Source: Tribonema minus
Lineage: Eukaryota > Sar > Xanthophyceae > Tribonematales > Tribonemataceae
DNA: 64,000 nucleotides
Direction: 5' to 3'
Assembly (NCBI GenBank): GCA_017506865.1
Contig: JAFCMP010000468.1
Coordinates: forward strand, 434,001-498,000
Translations under genes and position numbers: made by a program
Part shown: piece after piece, positions 60,966 through 64,000 of the stretch
Layout of the letters: the number at the start of each line of letters is the position of its first letter
Numbering within the stretch: position 1 is the stretch's first letter
Notes under the pieces: model-generated
The model's input: the letters and a program-made list of their open reading frames with translations, nothing else
What the model was told of the DNA's origin: nothing
The model's database searches: none

Positions 60966-62365
60966 GGGCTGCACCAGCAGCAGCAGCATCGGAATGGCAA
61001 AAACACCATCAGTAGCATATGCTGCAGCCGTTGATGCAGCAGCGTTGGCGGCAGCGCCAGCGGAGGCACCTGCTCTGTCACACGGTACTGCAAGCACCAG
61101 GGGTACTACTAGTAGCACGCGTGACGCGCGCTGCACAGCAGCGCCGTTCGCGCACGCATCCAGCAGAGATTGCGGCGACGCCAGCAACAGCGCCAGTGGA
61201 TGTGCAGTCAGCGCCCGCCGCTTGCAGTTGTGGCCACCACAAGGGGGTCGACGCGCCTCAGCGCTGCCCGCGCCTCAGCCATCTGGCAGCAGCGGCAGCC
61301 GACCGCCCCTCCCGGCGCTGGGATAGCTTGATGCAACAGTTTTGGCAGCGCCACCAGGAGTTAAGTGCGTGCATGGTAGAGGCCGAGGGTGCAGCGTAGG
61401 CTTTATTTCTTTTGTCGCAGGTTGCTTCACACCGAGGGTGGCTTCTGCGCTCCACAGAGGTCTGAGGGTTTCCACTGGCGCAAAAACTTTGAACATGTGC
61501 ACTGGGGAGGCAGGTGGTGGCCGCTACATATATGATCATCAGCACCGCAGAAGTTGTTCAAAAATGCTTTGAGGCTACATCTTTTTGAGAAGTGCAGAGG
61601 CTACATGTAGTAGCGCCTGGCACTGATGCTTGATAAGTATGTGAATGAGAAGTATGTGAATCAAAATTGGACACAACCTGTGGCTAGCATTGGGAAAGCC
61701 TGGACAGTTCAGGTACATGACATACAGTATACACAAATATAACGGTGGGAGCAGGAAGCACGCCGTCGGCTGCCATCTGCTGCAGAACGTATTTGTATGC
61801 CGCGTGCCTGCTTGCGTAACATGTTACTCTGTCACCTATAGTATACCCTCGCCTCAGATAGGCTGCCACTGGCAAGCATCAACCTGAGAAACAACAACCT
61901 TGAACTTAGGGTTAAGCGGTATAATCATGTGGTGGGTTTCGGAGGATCAACATGCATGGTACAGCAAGGACATTGCTTTGCGTCACCAGTGCCAGGTTGT
62001 GCTTGTATTAATTGCATTTGCTAACCAGGGGGCCCTTCATTTGTGCTGATGGCGATTCGTTGAGCACTTGACACTTCAGGATTCACAGCATTGCAGGATG
62101 TTTGCATCTGATTGCCAGGTTGCACAAAAGTTTTCAACAAGAGGCTGAGCATGTTGTCCAATCACCATCATGCTGGCAACATCCTTGCGAGTTAACGATC
62201 CAGTCATGCTTGCAAATCGGCGAAGATACGGCTATGCTATACACCCTGTGGGCCAATGACATGCGCAGCATCATTGGCAGCGTTTACATACACTGCAAAT
62301 AAACAGCTGACAGGCAGAAGAACACGCAAGTGAAAGACTTCAAGTTAGTTAAATTGATTCAGAAG

Positions 62366-62499
62366 TGTGCGTCCTGGTGTTGTCGACACATGTGCCATGC
62401 ACGTCTCTCGGTACCTGTACGACATGATGTACGACATGATGTTCGTACAGGTACCGAGAGACGTGCATGGCACATGTGTCGACAACACCTGGACGCACA
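62366..62499. mobile_element. Foldback (giant palindrome) element, 134 bp
   Basis: Two 57-bp arms (62366-62422 and 62443-62499) are perfect inverted repeats except for one mismatch, with a 20-bp loop. The element is flanked by GAAG on both sides (62362-62365 and 62500-62503), a likely 4-bp target duplication. The loop and arm ends contain a doubled GTACGACATGAT. Transcribed, it would form a near-perfect 57-bp hairpin. Confidence 0.9.
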
Positions 62500-62888
62500 G
62501 AAGCACCAGGTTGCATGTGGTATCATAGGGCTGTGCTTCATTTAAGGCCATCACAACAGTTACTGTCCACGCTGATGTGCCGCAATGATCATGCCTATTC
62601 GTAAGCGGTTGTGAAATTATATCGCAATAGTACAGCCTCAGGCCGTGAATCTGTCATATTGAATCATGCTGAGCATGTATGTTCTGAAACCATCATGCAA
62701 GTTGAAGCGGTGTTGCCACCTAAGGCTCAGCTTATATGGATGAATATGGTGTGACTCACGGAGGCCGGCAACTTGAAGCGTCACCCCCCCTGTAAATCTG
62801 TGATCGGACGGAGTGCATCCGAGAGTCTGCAACTGGCAAGCAGGTATGCTACGACTGTGCGTAACTTAAAAGGGGCGGAAGGCAGACC

Positions 62889-64000
62889 GTTGCAGCAGCT
62901 GCATAGGCGGATGGGAGCTAGCTGTCGCGCGCGTATACTCTAAGTGCTGCGGAATCGGACACGCCTGTAGTGCCATGCAGCAACAGTCACCGATGATGGC
63001 GCAGCCGCTGCCGTTGCCGATGCATGCAGCGCGGCGCGCATGCCGTGCGCTGCCCTGCTCACTAGCACTCCACAATGGTAGCGGAGCACAGGAGCTCGTT
63101 GGCGGCGTTGGTGTCGAGGTCGGACTGCAGCGACCACTGCTCCAGGCCGTCAACCGCCTGGTCGCTGGTGCCGATCTTGAGGTCGTCGAAGTCGATCTCG
63201 ATGCGGCCGAAGGGATCGATGATGCTCAGCGTCAGCTCAAAGTCGTCCGTGGGGGGGCTGTAGGAGACGGCGCCGTAGACGGTCTCCGTGTCGGTGCCGT
63301 CGTCCAGCTTGAGCACGCCCGTGAAGGGGCTGCTGATGATGTCCCTGAGCGCTGACTCGGAGGGCACGCCGCTCAGCTGGAAGGTACCCTGTCAGAAGAG
63401 TTCCACGAGTGTGCACACCCGTGACAGCACGGGGCGGTGGGTCAAGGGTGAGTCAAGATACCCTGTCAGAAGAGTTCCACGAGCGTGCATACCCGTGACA
63501 GCACGGGGCGGTGGGTCAAGGGTGAGTCATGTCATTCAATAAATTGAAGTTGGTGGTGGGTCCAGTGTTGATGATGAATGCAGCAGTATCATGTGATAGT
63601 GAGAATCACTGACGTCCCTGCCAGTGGGCGCTGCTTCAGTGCGCGCGTCATTCAGCTGAGCATCCAGTGAGTCATCAAAAGCATGTGCACATAATATGAT
63701 ATTGTCAGTGACTGCAGGGCCTGAAGGGATCGCTGTGGTGCTGGTGGTGCATGAAAAGCATCGAGCTCTTAGCAGTGACTTAGCAAGTACTTCAGATACC
63801 AATCTGCGGCCAGGTGTTGTCAATATAGCGCATATCCATACCTGAATGTATATGACACTAGCACATCTTGATACTACTAGTAGTAGCAGATCCTGTACGA
63901 TTATCATCATGATACTAGAAACATGCCAGACTGAGTGCACTGCACGACACCGTGATCATGTCGACTTGTGTCGTATCACTGACAGGTATTAAGATGCATT
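62889..64000. repeat. Segmental inverted duplication, arm B (runs off window)
   Basis: Inverted partner of 39659-40689. Its intron part has an extra tandem duplication of about 70 bp, so the sequence around the exon-2 acceptor (GTCAGAAGAGTTCCACGAG on the plus strand) occurs twice, at about 63391 and 63459. Confidence 0.9.
63062..63388 (-). CDS. Second copy of the small secreted protein, exon 2 only in window
   Basis: The same 327-bp terminal exon as at 40177-40503, with acceptor ACAG before GGTACC and the same stop. The protein differs at five of 108 residues: N to D twice, A to K, N to S, T to S. The Cys and hydrophobic pattern are unchanged, so the copy is probably functional. Exon 1 would lie beyond position 64000. 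The acceptor region is duplicated upstream; use of the outer acceptor would reach a stop within seven codons. Confidence 0.85.
   Translation of the reverse strand, partial: GTFQLSGVPSESALRDIISSPFTGVLKLDDGTDTETVYGAVSYSPPTDDFELTLSIIDPFGRIEIDFDDLKIGTSDQAVDGLEQWSLQSDLDTNAANELLCSATIVEC

Noticed and set aside
59886-61187. Several Ala-, Gln- or Cys-rich frames on both strands
   Set aside because: They arise from GCA/GCC trinucleotide repeats and are open in nearly every frame; only the frame with a good acceptor at 59749 is kept as a possibility.
1-64000. tRNA, rRNA and other structured RNA genes
   Set aside because: None recognised by eye on either strand; a covariance-model scan would be needed to exclude small ones.

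Overview
The window looks like nuclear DNA of a flagellated eukaryotic protist, most likely an alga-like microbe. The genes are split into many short exons with GT-AG and some GC-AG introns. Introns carry vertebrate-type TTAGGG arrays and long C or G runs. The recognisable genes include a ciliary doublet protein (EFHB/CFAP21), a vasohibin-type tubulin carboxypeptidase and a NECAP clathrin adaptor. Nothing in the sequence fixes the species. All exon models below were built by hand from reading frame, splice sites and phase continuity.

Layout. 1-12.1 kb: EFHB/CFAP21 on the minus strand, 12 visible exons, 3' end not found, with a 528-bp hAT-type element in one intron and a 38-bp minisatellite just upstream of an exon. 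14.2-28.2 kb: a 15-exon ankyrin-repeat/coiled-coil gene (567 aa) on the plus strand. 29.9-34.1 kb: a 4-exon NECAP gene. 34.1-38.9 kb: no convincing gene, dispersed repeats. 39.0-40.5 kb: a two-exon gene for a small secreted protein. 40.9-46.5 kb: a LINE on the minus strand with OTU-like, reverse transcriptase and restriction-like endonuclease parts in one 1,828-codon frame. 46.5-50.1 kb: repeats and a Helitron remnant. 50.1-53.8 kb: a 4-exon TraB-family gene with a mitochondrial-like leader. 54.5-59.3 kb (perhaps 60.6 kb): vasohibin. 59.3-62.9 kb: low-complexity CAG-rich DNA and a perfect foldback element. 62.9-64.0 kb: an inverted second copy of the secreted-protein gene, cut by the window end.

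The most unusual property is how the introns are built. In most genes here, real exons sit beside several decayed tandem copies of their own splice junction (acceptor plus exon start, or exon end plus donor). The clearest cases have three to five copies at about 110-150 bp spacing. Two 5'-truncated copies of the LINE tail, both about 290 bp, lie antisense in introns of TraB and vasohibin, shortly upstream of an exon. Together these suggest introns that grow by local exon-junction duplication and by retroposition.
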